A stretch of 23,414 nucleotides of DNA from assembly GCA_030632865.1 (NCBI GenBank), contig DAOVTY010000012.1, positions 1 through 23,414 on the forward strand, written 5' to 3'. The stretch comes from Bacteroidota bacterium. Lineage in GTDB: Bacteria; Bacteroidota; Bacteroidia; Bacteroidales; Prolixibacteraceae. The notes under the pieces are model-generated. The model was given only the letters and a program-made list of their open reading frames with translations. It searched no databases and was not told the origin of the DNA. This document shows positions 14,914 through 23,414 of the stretch, piece by piece (position 1 is the first letter of the stretch; the number at the start of each line of letters is the position of its first letter). The translations under genes and the position numbers were made by a program.

Positions 14914-17900
14914 ATGAAAAATGCATTTCTGTCGCTAATTGTAATACTCTATTCCACTGTTGTTTTCGCCCAAGAACCTGTTGATTATGTTAATCCTTTT
15001 ATAGGAACTGAAAATTCAATTCGTCCATCAATATGGGAAGCAAATGGTGGGACCTACCCTGGTGCCGTTCTTCCTTTTGGTATGGTTCAGGTGACCCCTG
15101 ATAATTATCATTTTAACACACTTTTTATTAAGAATTTTAGTTTGCTAAACCACACAAGTGGTTACCCATATGGTTCATCGGGCGATTTCCATATCATGCC
15201 GTTTTCGGGTGAATTTGAATCCATAAAATCAACTGGTTCATCATTTCAACATAAGAACGAAATTGCAAAACCTGGCTATTATTCCGTGTTTTTAGACAAA
15301 CATTCTGTTAAAGCAGAAATGACTGCTACAGAACATAGTGGATTCTTTAGGTATAGCTTTTTAGAAAAAAAATCAAATGGAATCGTAATCTATGGAATTA
15401 AAGAGGTAAAAGCAGATGAAAAAGGAAGACTTATGGGGAAATGTGGTGGCTACTATTTTGTTTTAGAACTAAATTGTGTAGGTGCAGAGATTAATATTGA
15501 CGAAACTAAAGTAGTTCTTCAACTTCATAATTCAACAAAAGAAATTCTTGTAAAAATCGGTTTCTCTTTGACAAGTGCTGATAATGCTGAAAAGAACCTT
15601 GATTCAGAAATTAAGGGTTGGGAATTTGAACAGGTAAAATTAGCAGCTCATAAAATTTGGAACAAAAAGCTTAGAAAAGTTATTGTAGAAACAAATAATG
15701 AAACAAACAAGGAGCTATTTTACACAGCACTTTATCACACATACTTAGCTCCTTCAATAATCTCAGATTATGGAAGTCCAAAACGTTATGCCGGTCTTTC
15801 ACCTTGGGATACATACAAATGCAAACAACCACTTTTGACTTTGCTTAATCCCGTAATTCAGTCTGACATGATTAAGTCGGTTCTTGAGCAATATAAAAAA
15901 GATGGTGTGATGGATCCCGGACCAATGACCGGTGTGCATAATGTGCCCATTTTACTTGACAGTTATGTTAAAGGGATTGACATGGATATTACAAGTGTTT
16001 ATGAAGCAATGACGGCAAGCCTGTTAAAGCCACCCTTTGGTAGACGAGATATTAAAAGTTTCTTTGAAGGTAATTATGTGCCTGCAGAAAAAAGTTACTC
16101 GGTTACTAAAACCATGGAATATTCTTACAATTTTTGGGCAATGGCACAAATGGCAAAGGAACTAGGGAAAACTTCTGATTATGATTTGTTAATTGAAAAA
16201 AGCCAGTATTTTAAAAATAGTTATAATCCTGACACAAAATTCATGACGGCTAAAAGCCTATCTGGAGACTGGGAGCGTGGAGGTTACCGAGAGGGAGATA
16301 AATGGTCGTATAACTGGACTAGTACCCACGATATTCAAAGTTTAATAAATTTGGCAGGAGGAAAAAATGAGTTTATTAAACAACTGGATAGCTGTTTTCA
16401 GACTGGAAAATATTTTCACGACAATGAACCGCCTTTACACAATGCATATTTGTATTCTTATGCTGGGCATCCCTGGAAAACACAGGAAGTTGTTCGGAAT
16501 ATTATGGAACTAGATTACAGTGCTAAACCTGGAGGTATCTCAGGTAATGATGATTTAGGAGCACTTTCAGCATGGTATGTTTTTAGTTCTTTGGGGTTTT
16601 TTCCTGTTTGTCCAGGCAGACCTGAGTATATTATTGGTTCACCCCTTTTCGAAAAAGTGACCATCTATTCAGATAAAGGAGAACCATTTATTATCAAGTC
16701 AAACAATGTCTCGAAAAAGAATAAATACATTCAATCTATTCGTTTAAATGACAAGGTCTATAAAAATCTGTGGTTAAGCCATCATGATTTAATTTCGGGA
16801 GGAACTTTGGAAATTGAAATGGGAGACAAACCCCTTATTGCAGAAATTAATAGAGAAAACTTACCTCTTTCAGAAACCAAAACCAAACCCGACTTTTCGA
16901 TTAAAAAATGGGAGTTATCAAAAACTACAGCTGGGGCTAATGAACCTTTCGGAATTGTAGCAAGCATTCAGAATAATGGTACATGCACGGGGTCTGTTTC
17001 GTTAACTGTTTTGGTGAACGAAAAAGTAGTTGAAACGAAATGGTTTCTTATCGATGGCAATGTTACTACATCAAAAACAGTTTCTCTTAGATTATATGAA
17101 CCGGGTAATTACATAATAGGAATAAATGGAGAGTCTACGCAAAACATCGAAATTGTAGCAGATAAAAAGGCTGAATTCAGTTATGAAAATTTAAACTTGC
17201 CTTCGCCTCCAATTGCAAATATAAACGGTGCAGTTGTTTTCAAAACTAGAATTAAAAATATTGGGAGTTTTTCAGGAACAAAAAACATAAACCTTTTTAT
17301 TAATGGGAATGTAGTAGATAGTTTTGCTCTTCAACTTAAACCTGGTGAGAGTAAGGAAATTAAATTCGAAAATACTTTTTTGCAAGAGGGACTTTACGAA
17401 ATAAAAATAGAGAAAACTGAAGCTGAAAAATTATTGATTTACGGGCCTGAGTTATTCGAAAAAGCCATTTATAATAAAAGTATTAAACCGATAATGGCTT
17501 TTGACTTTAATACCCCGAATGTTGGCTCAATAGAGGATTTTTCCGATCTGAAAAATAATGCAATTGTTCATGGAGACGTGGAATGGGTGAACGGTATTTT
17601 TGGAAAAGCCATTAAAACTAATGCATATAAAAATGCGTATGTTGAAATACCGGAACATAATGAGTATGGTAAAATAGCCGATGGTAAAATAATGACAATT
17701 ATGCTTTGGATTTATCCAATGGATGAAAAAAACTTTTCAGATATTATTAGCAAAGGCGATTTAAATGTAATTCAGGTTAGGGCAAGTAACACCGAAGTAA
17801 ACTATTATTCAGGAGGATATCAACGTGGAGAAGCTTACACTTTGCTTCCAAAAGACTGGAACAGAAACTGGCATCATTTGGTTGGTGTTAGCAATGGAAA

Positions 17901-18117
17901 ATCTTTAAAACTTTATATTGACGGAAAACTGATGGTTGAGAAATTATTGGGAAAAGACATGAATTTTGCTAGTACAACAGGACATCCATGGAACATAGGT
18001 AGAAATGCCGCAAATACAGACCGTGCTTATAATGGATACATTGATCAACTGATGATTTTTGATAAAGCACTTTCGGACACGGAGATTAAGGAGTTTATGC
18101 TTTTTATAAAAGATTAG
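14914..18117 (+). CDS. GH92 family alpha-mannosidase with CARDB-like and LamG-like C-terminal domains
   Basis: Calcium-dependent exo-acting mannosidase family that inverts anomeric configuration; members release mannose from N-glycans, yeast mannan and other mannosides. A signal peptide (about 1-19, cut after VFAQ or nearby) is followed by the family opening PVDYVNPFIGTENS, GTYPGAVLPFGMVQVTPD and NHTSGYPYGSSGDFHIMP. The helical catalytic domain includes Glu460 in REGDKWSYNW, the usual position of the general acid, and GNDD (544-547) in GNDDLGALSAWYVFSSLGFFP, which holds the base aspartates. The active site looks complete. GH92 proteins are usually about 750 aa; this one is 1067. The extra part is two CARDB-like beta-domains (about 659-745 and 757-845) and a LamG/concanavalin-like domain (about 857-1067). 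Signal plus C-terminal modules suggest a periplasmic or surface location. No lipobox and no type IX secretion tail is evident. Confidence 0.92.
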   Translation: MKNAFLSLIVILYSTVVFAQEPVDYVNPFIGTENSIRPSIWEANGGTYPGAVLPFGMVQVTPDNYHFNTLFIKNFSLLNHTSGYPYGSSGDFHIMPFSGEFESIKSTGSSFQHKNEIAKPGYYSVFLDKHSVKAEMTATEHSGFFRYSFLEKKSNGIVIYGIKEVKADEKGRLMGKCGGYYFVLELNCVGAEINIDETKVVLQLHNSTKEILVKIGFSLTSADNAEKNLDSEIKGWEFEQVKLAAHKIWNKKLRKVIVETNNETNKELFYTALYHTYLAPSIISDYGSPKRYAGLSPWDTYKCKQPLLTLLNPVIQSDMIKSVLEQYKKDGVMDPGPMTGVHNVPILLDSYVKGIDMDITSVYEAMTASLLKPPFGRRDIKSFFEGNYVPAEKSYSVTKTMEYSYNFWAMAQMAKELGKTSDYDLLIEKSQYFKNSYNPDTKFMTAKSLSGDWERGGYREGDKWSYNWTSTHDIQSLINLAGGKNEFIKQLDSCFQTGKYFHDNEPPLHNAYLYSYAGHPWKTQEVVRNIMELDYSAKPGGISGNDDLGALSAWYVFSSLGFFPVCPGRPEYIIGSPLFEKVTIYSDKGEPFIIKSNNVSKKNKYIQSIRLNDKVYKNLWLSHHDLISGGTLEIEMGDKPLIAEINRENLPLSETKTKPDFSIKKWELSKTTAGANEPFGIVASIQNNGTCTGSVSLTVLVNEKVVETKWFLIDGNVTTSKTVSLRLYEPGNYIIGINGESTQNIEIVADKKAEFSYENLNLPSPPIANINGAVVFKTRIKNIGSFSGTKNINLFINGNVVDSFALQLKPGESKEIKFENTFLQEGLYEIKIEKTEAEKLLIYGPELFEKAIYNKSIKPIMAFDFNTPNVGSIEDFSDLKNNAIVHGDVEWVNGIFGKAIKTNAYKNAYVEIPEHNEYGKIADGKIMTIMLWIYPMDEKNFSDIISKGDLNVIQVRASNTEVNYYSGGYQRGEAYTLLPKDWNRNWHHLVGVSNGKSLKLYIDGKLMVEKLLGKDMNFASTTGHPWNIGRNAANTDRAYNGYIDQLMIFDKALSDTEIKEFMLFIKD

Positions 18118-18164
18118 AAATCCCGATTAAACCATTTGTGTCTATTCATGACAATAATCTGTTA

Positions 18165-19343
18165 CTAATTTGAAACACTGGTTTTAAACGAAAATGCATA
18201 CTTGGCAGAAAATTGAAGTCTAAAAAAGTCACCATCTGTGCCACCTACTAATTTACGATAGCCGTAAATAGGTTCAACACCGAACATTAAGTCTTTTATA
18301 GGAGAGTATATTAAATTGACACTTAAACTATATGCAGCATCATTTACACTTGCTCCGGTTAAATCTTCATCTATATTTGCACTGATATAAGAGAAACTAC
18401 CACTTGAACGTAATTTATCATTCCAATGATGTAAGTATGCAACATATCCGTTAAAAGTGGAAATTGAGCTAAGATCTCGGGAGTCATCGATTACCGATGA
18501 ATTGACAAAATTAAGTGCAATATATCTTCCTAAGCCGGTTCCTCCTGTTGCAGAAAATCGGATATCATCGAATTCTCCAATATTTAATTTACCTCCAAAA
18601 GTAATTCCTGCCCCCAAGGCACTATGCTTTGTATTATTACCCTCAATATAGTTTAATTGTCGCCCTATAGCAGCAACAGAAATACTTCCGCCATCGAATT
18701 TATGATTATAGCGAGCAACAATATCGGGCATAAATGCTGCCTCCGAAGTAATTCTGCCACCACCTCCGTTAGGAGTAATTGTTGTAAATCTATTCTCTAA
18801 AGCAAATTGCCACGAACCAAGTGTAACTCTAACCATTGGCTGACGCTGAAAGACTACTCCTTCAGGCACTCCAACAAAATCAAGCTCATCAGGTAAAATA
18901 ACAATCATAAATGTTGACCATGTTTGTCCGAATAAAAATTTATCATATTCAAAATAAAAATGACGAATGCGTGGATTATATGAATTACTTATGCGTTCGT
19001 CGCCACCAGGAGAAACCATGAGATCTAGTTCAATAAATGCATGAAGACTTTTACCTCCAACAACTTTTGCAATATCAAAATTAAAGCGTGATTCTTTAAC
19101 ATGAAAGTCGGTATATTTATAAATATTGTCGCCTCCTACCGGTGTTGTGCTGGGAATGTGAAAATCTCGTCCACTGCCACTATAATCTCCATTATTATAC
19201 TGTGTGTAAATAAAATCGGCTTTGGCATAACCACCAAATTTAAATGTTGTTTTATTCTCATTTTTAACGTCTTGAGCAGAAAGACTTATAATAAAAAACT
19301 GAGTAAGGGCTACAATAAGAATCTTGTTTGTAATTTTTCTCAT
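18165..19343 (-). CDS. DcaP-type outer-membrane porin
   Basis: Trimeric beta-barrel porin family for small, mostly negatively charged solutes. The N-terminal signal peptide (about 1-23, ending SLSAQ) leads into FGGYAKADFIYTQYN, the usual first strand. Family-like segments follow: HVKESRFNFDI, AFIELDL, FFE-type strand RHFYFEYDKFLFGQTWSTFM, and FVGVPEGVVFQRQPMVRVT. The C-terminus is strand-rich and ends KYAFSFKTSVSN, not the usual terminal Phe. At 392 aa it is a normal length, and it lacks the N-terminal coiled coil of Acinetobacter DcaP. It converges with GH92, with 47 bp between stops. Being opposite in strand it is not in that operon, but it could supply products of GH92/ENPP to the periplasm. 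No convincing promoter was found in the upstream 19344-19673. Confidence 0.85.
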   Translation of the reverse strand: MRKITNKILIVALTQFFIISLSAQDVKNENKTTFKFGGYAKADFIYTQYNNGDYSGSGRDFHIPSTTPVGGDNIYKYTDFHVKESRFNFDIAKVVGGKSLHAFIELDLMVSPGGDERISNSYNPRIRHFYFEYDKFLFGQTWSTFMIVILPDELDFVGVPEGVVFQRQPMVRVTLGSWQFALENRFTTITPNGGGGRITSEAAFMPDIVARYNHKFDGGSISVAAIGRQLNYIEGNNTKHSALGAGITFGGKLNIGEFDDIRFSATGGTGLGRYIALNFVNSSVIDDSRDLSSISTFNGYVAYLHHWNDKLRSSGSFSYISANIDEDLTGASVNDAAYSLSVNLIYSPIKDLMFGVEPIYGYRKLVGGTDGDFFRLQFSAKYAFSFKTSVSN

Positions 19344-19673
19344 AGTTTAAAGTTATATTTTAGGATTGATGTTTAGTTTATTTTTATAAATAGCTAAGCC
19401 ACAAACACTTTCCATGCTGGCTTCTAAATTAATTCAACGTATTATTTAAATATAAGTAAGAGTTGCAACACTCATCAAAATGTATAAACAGAATTAAGCT
19501 TACGAACAAACAATTCATTAGCACATACTGAATCAAAAATATTTAAAAATTCTTAAAAAAAACTATTTTAGAGGCAACTAATTGTTAAATAGGTTTTCTA
19601 ACATATATTTAACATGAATTTGATTCTGTTTTAAAGTTGAATAATATTAAAATATTAGAAATGTTTCAATATG
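19344..19673. other. Intergenic stretch, no gene seen
   Basis: About 330 bp of AT-rich sequence between the porin gene and the tRNA terminator. It must hold the porin promoter, but the only minus-strand TAnnTTTG match (19534-19541) has no -33 partner at a suitable distance and lies nearly 200 bp from the start codon. No repeat, RNA gene or coding signal was seen. Confidence 0.5.
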
Positions 19674-19709
19674 AAAAAACAAAGGGAGTTCAACTATTGT
19701 TAAACTCCC
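19674..19709 (-). terminator. Rho-independent terminator after tRNA-Arg
   Basis: GGGAGTT (19684-19690) pairs with AACTCCC (19703-19709), and AAC pairs with GTT beyond one C/A mismatch, leaving a 4-nt loop. On the minus strand it is followed by TTTG and six T residues. It begins 15 bp past the tRNA 3' end. Confidence 0.8.
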
Positions 19710-19723
19710 CTACTCTATTGGTG

Positions 19724-19797
<74 letters not shown>

Positions 19798-19906
19798 ATC
19801 CTTTTTTTATTTTGCGGTGCAAAGATAAATTTTAAAACATAAATAACAATAATCAAAACCTAAATAAATCTTTTTTGGTTCAAATTATCTCATTTGTTAT
19901 TAATTA

Positions 19907-20941
19907 TTACAATAAATGAATATAATTCTCTTTACACTCTTTAATCATTTCATCGGGCCAAATACTCGATTGTATTTCTCCAATATGAGCTTTTTTTAGA
20001 AAGAACATACTCAGCCGTGACTGACCGATTCCTCCACCAATTGTTAGGGGAAGCTCATCGTTCAATAACATTTTATGCCACATTAATTCCGCTCTATCTT
20101 CGGCACCTCTAATTTTAAGTTGGTCTAAAAGAGTCTTTTTATCAACTCTAATTCCCATCGACGAAATTTCGAATGCACGGTTTAATACACTGTTCCAAAG
20201 AATAATATCTCCGTTCAATCCCTTAAATCCATTTTTAGTAGTAGTGTTCCAATCGTCGTAATCTGGTGCTCTGCCGTCATGAATTTCGCCGTTTGGCATT
20301 TCGCCCCCTATACCAATTACGAATATTGCGCCATGTATTTTCACCTCCTCAGTTTCACGTTCAAATGGTGTTAAATCAGGGTATTTCTCCGCTAACTCTT
20401 CAGTATGAAAAAAAGTTATTTTTTCTGGTAGTTCTGGTAAAATATCGAGATAATTTTCGCTTATGTGGTACTCCGTGCGAACTAATGCTGCATATATTTT
20501 TTTTACAACATATTTTAAAAAATCTAAATTGCGATCTTCTGCAGTAATCACACGCTCCCAGTCCCACTGATCTACATATAACGAATGAATATTTGTTAAT
20601 TCTTCGTCTGGGCGTATTGCATTCATGTCAGTATAAATTCCAAAACCATCTTTTATTTCTAAATCAGCCAAAGCCATACGTTTCCACTTTGCCAACGACT
20701 GTACAATTTCTGCAACATCATCACCCAAATCTTTCATTGGAAATGAAACCGGACGTTCTATCCCATTCAAATTATCATTAATACCCATACCTTGTTTTAC
20801 AAAAAGAGGGGCTGTTACTCGTCGTAATCTTAGTTCAGACGCCAAATTCAGCTGAAAAAAATCTTTAATCTGCTTAATTGCCTGCTCAGTTTGATTAATA
20901 TCCAATATTGGTTTGTAATCTTTCGGAATTGATAATTTCAT
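19907..20941 (-). CDS. asnA: Aspartate-ammonia ligase (asparagine synthetase A)
   Basis: Makes asparagine from aspartate, ammonia and ATP in the cytoplasm, by an aspartyl-AMP intermediate, using a class II aminoacyl-tRNA-synthetase-like fold. The length (344 aa) is close to the family norm (330-345). Recognised family segments are RRVTAPLFVKQGMGINDNLNG (about 40-60), the K-W-KR-AL stretch in SLAKWKRMALADL, GFGIYTDMNAIRPDE, VDQWDWERVI, and the C-terminal GGGIGQSRLSMFFLKKAHIGE, which carries the motif-3 arginine. All are intact. It has its own promoter match (20970-21003) and is divergent from the MFS gene. Unlike AsnB, it uses free ammonia rather than glutamine. Confidence 0.97.
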   Translation of the reverse strand: MKLSIPKDYKPILDINQTEQAIKQIKDFFQLNLASELRLRRVTAPLFVKQGMGINDNLNGIERPVSFPMKDLGDDVAEIVQSLAKWKRMALADLEIKDGFGIYTDMNAIRPDEELTNIHSLYVDQWDWERVITAEDRNLDFLKYVVKKIYAALVRTEYHISENYLDILPELPEKITFFHTEELAEKYPDLTPFERETEEVKIHGAIFVIGIGGEMPNGEIHDGRAPDYDDWNTTTKNGFKGLNGDIILWNSVLNRAFEISSMGIRVDKKTLLDQLKIRGAEDRAELMWHKMLLNDELPLTIGGGIGQSRLSMFFLKKAHIGEIQSSIWPDEMIKECKENYIHLL

Positions 20942-20969
20942 TATTCTATATTTAAATTTTAGTATTTAG

Positions 20970-21003
20970 CAAAAGTAAAATTTACTTTCAGTTTAAAAGC
21001 AAA
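20970..21003 (-). promoter_or_regulatory. Promoter for asnA
   Basis: On the minus strand, TTTG (21000-21003) and TACTTTTG (20970-20977) are 22 bp apart, close to the Bacteroidota consensus. The predicted leader before ATG 20941 is about 20 nt. Confidence 0.55.
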
Positions 21004-21078
21004 ATAGCACATAAAGTTTCAATTATAAACCAAATTGATAAAACATAGTTGAAGCTTTTGAAGAATATTTACAAGTAA

Positions 21079-21109
21079 TTTGGGGAAACTTTTACGATTA
21101 CTATTTTTG
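21079..21109 (+). promoter_or_regulatory. Consensus promoter of the MFS gene, nearly leaderless
   Basis: TTTG (21079-21082), 19 bp, TATTTTTG (21102-21109): an exact match to TTTG-N19-TAnnTTTG. The start codon ATG is at 21122, only 12 bp past the -7 element, so the transcript would have about 5 nt of leader or none. Confidence 0.75.
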
Positions 21110-21121
21110 CAGAACTAATTT

Positions 21122-22288
21122 ATGGCAAATTTCAGTAAAAATATTCCACGACTTTATCTAATTAAAATTTCGAAATGGTTTAATTTGGTGATGCCAATTG
21201 TTGTTTTGTTTTACCAAGACAATGGAATGGGAATGCACGATATTTTTATTTTAAAAGCTATTTATTCTGTTGCTATTGTTGTTATGGAGCTTCCATCAGG
21301 CTGGATGGCAGATATTTGGGGACGTAAAAAAACACTGATTTTAGGAGCTGTATTAGGAAGTATTGGATTTTTTGCTTACAGTTTTTCTTATGGATTTTGG
21401 GCATTCGTAATTGCCGAAATAATACTTGGTATTGGACATTCTTTTGTGTCAGGTGCCGACTCGGCGATGCTTTTCGATAGTTTGAAAGCTGATAGCAAAA
21501 CCAAGGAATACACTAAACATGAAGGTAGAATTACATCTGCAGGAAATTTTGCAGAAGCTTTTGCCGGTATTATAGGAGGATTTTTGGCCGCAATAAGTTT
21601 ACGTACTCCATTCTTTTTTCAAATTGCTATTGCTGCAATGGCAATTCCTGCAGCATTAACTTTAATCGAGCCAAAAGTTCATTCTACTAATCATGTACAA
21701 TCAATAAAAAAATTAGTTCAAAACATTAAAGAAACATTTGTAACGAATCAGGATCTACGAATATCAATATTACTTTCAGCGGTAACCGGAACCGCAACTT
21801 TAACATTTGCTTGGTTAGTTCAGCCCTTTTTTAAAGTTATTAATTTACCTGTAGAAATGTTTGGAATATACTGGACAGCCCTGAATTTAACGGTTGGAGT
21901 CTCTTCTATTTTTGCTCATCGAGTTGAAATATTTTTTGGCAAACGATATACACTTTTGGGAATAATTTTATTATTGGCTGCTGGATATTTTCTTTCCGGA
22001 ATTGCAATTACTTTTTGGGGAATTTTATTTCTACTCCTGTTTTATTTGGTACGTGGAATTGCAACTCCTGTATTAAAAAATTATATCAACCAATACACTA
22101 AAAGCGAAGTTCGAGCAACAATGCTCTCTGTTCGCAATTTTATTATTCGAATTAGTTTTGCTGTAATTGGGCCACTGCTGGGCTGGATAACAGATAATAC
22201 TAGTTTGAATTATGCATTTATTCTTGCTGGAGGAATTTATCTAGTTTCAGCATTGATAATTGTTTTGCCTTGGATTAGAAAAAAGTAA
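21122..22288 (+). CDS. Major facilitator superfamily transporter
   Basis: Inner-membrane secondary transporter, 388 aa, with about 11-12 hydrophobic helices in two halves. The loop between TM2 and TM3 has the MFS signature form GWMADIWGRKKTLILG (about residues 59-74). The central hydrophilic loop follows IEPKVHSTNHVQSIKKLVQNIKETF (about 181-205). The second half includes RGIATPVLKNYINQYTKSEVRATMLSVRNF. That last segment and MELPSGWMAD are typical of a large uncharacterised bacterial MFS group; the substrate cannot be told. It is short but complete. It converges with the metallo-hydrolase gene, with 57 bp between stops. Confidence 0.9.
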   Translation: MANFSKNIPRLYLIKISKWFNLVMPIVVLFYQDNGMGMHDIFILKAIYSVAIVVMELPSGWMADIWGRKKTLILGAVLGSIGFFAYSFSYGFWAFVIAEIILGIGHSFVSGADSAMLFDSLKADSKTKEYTKHEGRITSAGNFAEAFAGIIGGFLAAISLRTPFFFQIAIAAMAIPAALTLIEPKVHSTNHVQSIKKLVQNIKETFVTNQDLRISILLSAVTGTATLTFAWLVQPFFKVINLPVEMFGIYWTALNLTVGVSSIFAHRVEIFFGKRYTLLGIILLLAAGYFLSGIAITFWGILFLLLFYLVRGIATPVLKNYINQYTKSEVRATMLSVRNFIIRISFAVIGPLLGWITDNTSLNYAFILAGGIYLVSALIIVLPWIRKK

Positions 22289-22296
22289 GCAGTCGC

Positions 22297-22338
22297 AGTT
22301 TTCAGTTGCAAAAGAATAAACAGTTAGAGTTTTCAGTT
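22297..22338 (+). repeat. Short direct repeat between convergent genes
   Basis: AGTTTTCAGTT occurs at 22297-22307 and 22328-22338, within CAGT-rich sequence between two stop codons. No hairpin with a U-run was seen here, so termination of both genes is unexplained. Confidence 0.5.
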
Positions 22339-22345
22339 CTTCAAT

Positions 22346-23131
22346 TTAACAATTTATCCTCAGTCCGTCGTAACCAACAAAAACATTTTCGGGTAACTCT
22401 TTTTGAATATCGTTGTGTTTTCCAAAACTATGACTTAAATGAGTTAAAAAAGCTTTTTCCGGTTTAATATCATCAATAACTTCCAACGCCTCTTTTAGAC
22501 TAAAATGAGAAATATGTTTCTCTTTTCGCAGAGCATTAATAATTAATATACGAGTACCTTTAATTTTTTCCAACTCTTCTGCCGGAATAAAATTGGTATC
22601 GGTAATATAAGTTAAATCCCCCACCCTAAATCCAAATACAGGCAATTTATGGTGATAACAACGAATTGAAATAAACTTAATATCATCAATAATAAAAGGT
22701 CGGTTTTCAATTAAATGTAAATTCATTTTGGGTATTCCGGGATATTTAAAATTGGCAAATACATAATGAAAAGTACTTTTAATTGCGCCCTGAACTCGCT
22801 TTTCGGCAAAAATATCTGTTGGATGTTTTTGAATCCAGTTAAATGAACGAATATCGTCTAATCCAAAAATATGGTCGACATGTTCGTGCGTTAACAAAAT
22901 GGCTCTCAGAGAGTTAGTTTTTTCTCGCAACATTTGCTGTCTGAAATCTGGGCCGGCATCTATTACAAAATTTTGTCCGTTAATTTTTAATAATAATGAT
23001 GATCGCAGTCGTTTATCTTTTGTATCGTCAGACTTACAAACATTGCAATTACATGCAATTACCGGAACTCCTTGAGAAGTTCCTGTGCCAAGAAATGTTG
23101 CAGTTATTTGTAACTTTTTGCTTTGTAACAT
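22346..23131 (-). CDS. Metallo-beta-lactamase-fold hydrolase, PhnP-like
   Basis: Cytoplasmic zinc-dependent hydrolase, 261 aa. The N-terminus has GTGTSQGVPVIACNCNVC (residues 15-32), the cysteine-containing opening of PhnP-type phosphodiesterases, in which the cysteines (27, 29, 32) bind a structural zinc. The metal site HxHxDH is HEHVDH (82-87), with Asp58 in VIDAGPDFR upstream. Further ligand regions are CYHHKLPVFGFRVG, YITDTNF and THLSHSFGKH. PhnP itself cleaves 5-phosphoribosyl 1,2-cyclic phosphate in phosphonate breakdown. No phn genes are here, so the substrate in this organism is unknown. It is divergent from the methyltransferase gene, with 65 bp between their starts. Confidence 0.9.
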   Translation of the reverse strand: MLQSKKLQITATFLGTGTSQGVPVIACNCNVCKSDDTKDKRLRSSLLLKINGQNFVIDAGPDFRQQMLREKTNSLRAILLTHEHVDHIFGLDDIRSFNWIQKHPTDIFAEKRVQGAIKSTFHYVFANFKYPGIPKMNLHLIENRPFIIDDIKFISIRCYHHKLPVFGFRVGDLTYITDTNFIPAEELEKIKGTRILIINALRKEKHISHFSLKEALEVIDDIKPEKAFLTHLSHSFGKHNDIQKELPENVFVGYDGLRINC

Positions 23132-23196
23132 TGTGTAAAATTAAAAAAAGTAGTTGTGAAACAACGATATTCTTTACTTTTACAAAAAAAACACAA

Positions 23197-23414
23197 ATGG
23201 CTAAATTATTTCTTATACCAAATGTTTTAAGCGAAGGCGATTGGCAAAATGTTTTGCCAGCTCAAATACATCCAATTCTTACTAATACTAAACATTTTAT
23301 TGTAGAAAATATAAGAACTGCAAGGCGGTTTATGAAACATGTAAACAGAGAAATTAATATAGATGAATGTACTTTTTACGAATTAAATAAACGGACAAGA
23401 AACTCTGAGCTCCC
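23197..23414 (+). CDS. RsmI-like SAM-dependent methyltransferase, 3'-truncated
   Basis: Only the first 72 codons are in the window; the frame is open to the right edge. MAKLFLIPNVLSEG, then HFIVENIRTARRFMKHV and FYELNKRT, match the N-terminus of the Bacteroidota paralogues of the tetrapyrrole methylase/RsmI family. True RsmI methylates the ribose of cytidine 1402 in 16S rRNA. This paralogue type has VLPAQI..L where RsmI has the glycine-rich GNLxD segment, so its target may differ. A weak promoter match (TTG at 23154, TACTTTTA at 23175-23182) lies just upstream. Confidence 0.8.
   Translation, partial: MAKLFLIPNVLSEGDWQNVLPAQIHPILTNTKHFIVENIRTARRFMKHVNREINIDECTFYELNKRTRNSEL

Overview
The window is AT-rich DNA from a member of the Bacteroidota, most likely Bacteroidia of the Marinilabiliales/Prolixibacteraceae kind; the lineage below phylum is a guess. 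Supporting signs are the gene families (S9B dipeptidyl peptidase, AsnA, DcaP-type porin, GH92 mannosidase, RsmI-like paralogue), the near absence of Shine-Dalgarno sequences, and several promoters of the Bacteroidota form TTTG-N19..22-TAnnTTTG.

Layout, left to right. (1) The 3' part of a dipeptidyl peptidase IV gene, cut by the window edge. (2) About 1 kb of decayed gene (1638-2671) with at least four frame changes, three in-frame stops and a perfect 13-bp hairpin inside it. (3) A three-gene tripartite RND efflux operon on + (adaptor lipoprotein, inner-membrane pump, outer-membrane channel lipoprotein), with no regulator beside it. (4) On -, an unusual membrane protein joining an extracytoplasmic amino-acid-binding-like domain (SBP_bac_3) through one membrane helix to a cytoplasmic AlbA_2/Schlafen-like domain. 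Upstream of it on - is a cold-shock protein gene with a clear promoter and terminator. (5) On +, a patatin-like phospholipase fused to a POTRA and an outer-membrane barrel (PlpD/type Vd layout). (6) A 405-bp regulatory region with three TTTGC/GCAAA dyads and a good promoter, leading into a two-gene unit: an ENPP-type phosphodiesterase lipoprotein with a PA14 domain, and a GH92 alpha-mannosidase with CARDB-like and LamG-like C-terminal domains. A DcaP-type porin follows on the opposite strand. (7) tRNA-Arg(UCU) with its terminator, asnA, an MFS transporter with a nearly leaderless promoter, a PhnP-like metallo-beta-lactamase-fold hydrolase, and the start of an RsmI-like methyltransferase cut by the right edge.

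How the parts may work together. The RND operon is a complete drug or metabolite efflux machine. The ENPP/GH92 pair looks like a small surface or periplasmic unit for mannose-containing, possibly phosphorylated, glycans; it lacks the usual SusC/SusD pair and has a general porin next to it instead. The SBP-TM-AlbA_2 protein looks like a one-protein sensor or effector whose output is nucleic-acid binding or nuclease activity rather than a histidine kinase, and it is the best candidate here for an undescribed system. The right-hand quarter is ordinary housekeeping. I saw no CRISPR array, insertion sequence, integrase or phage gene.
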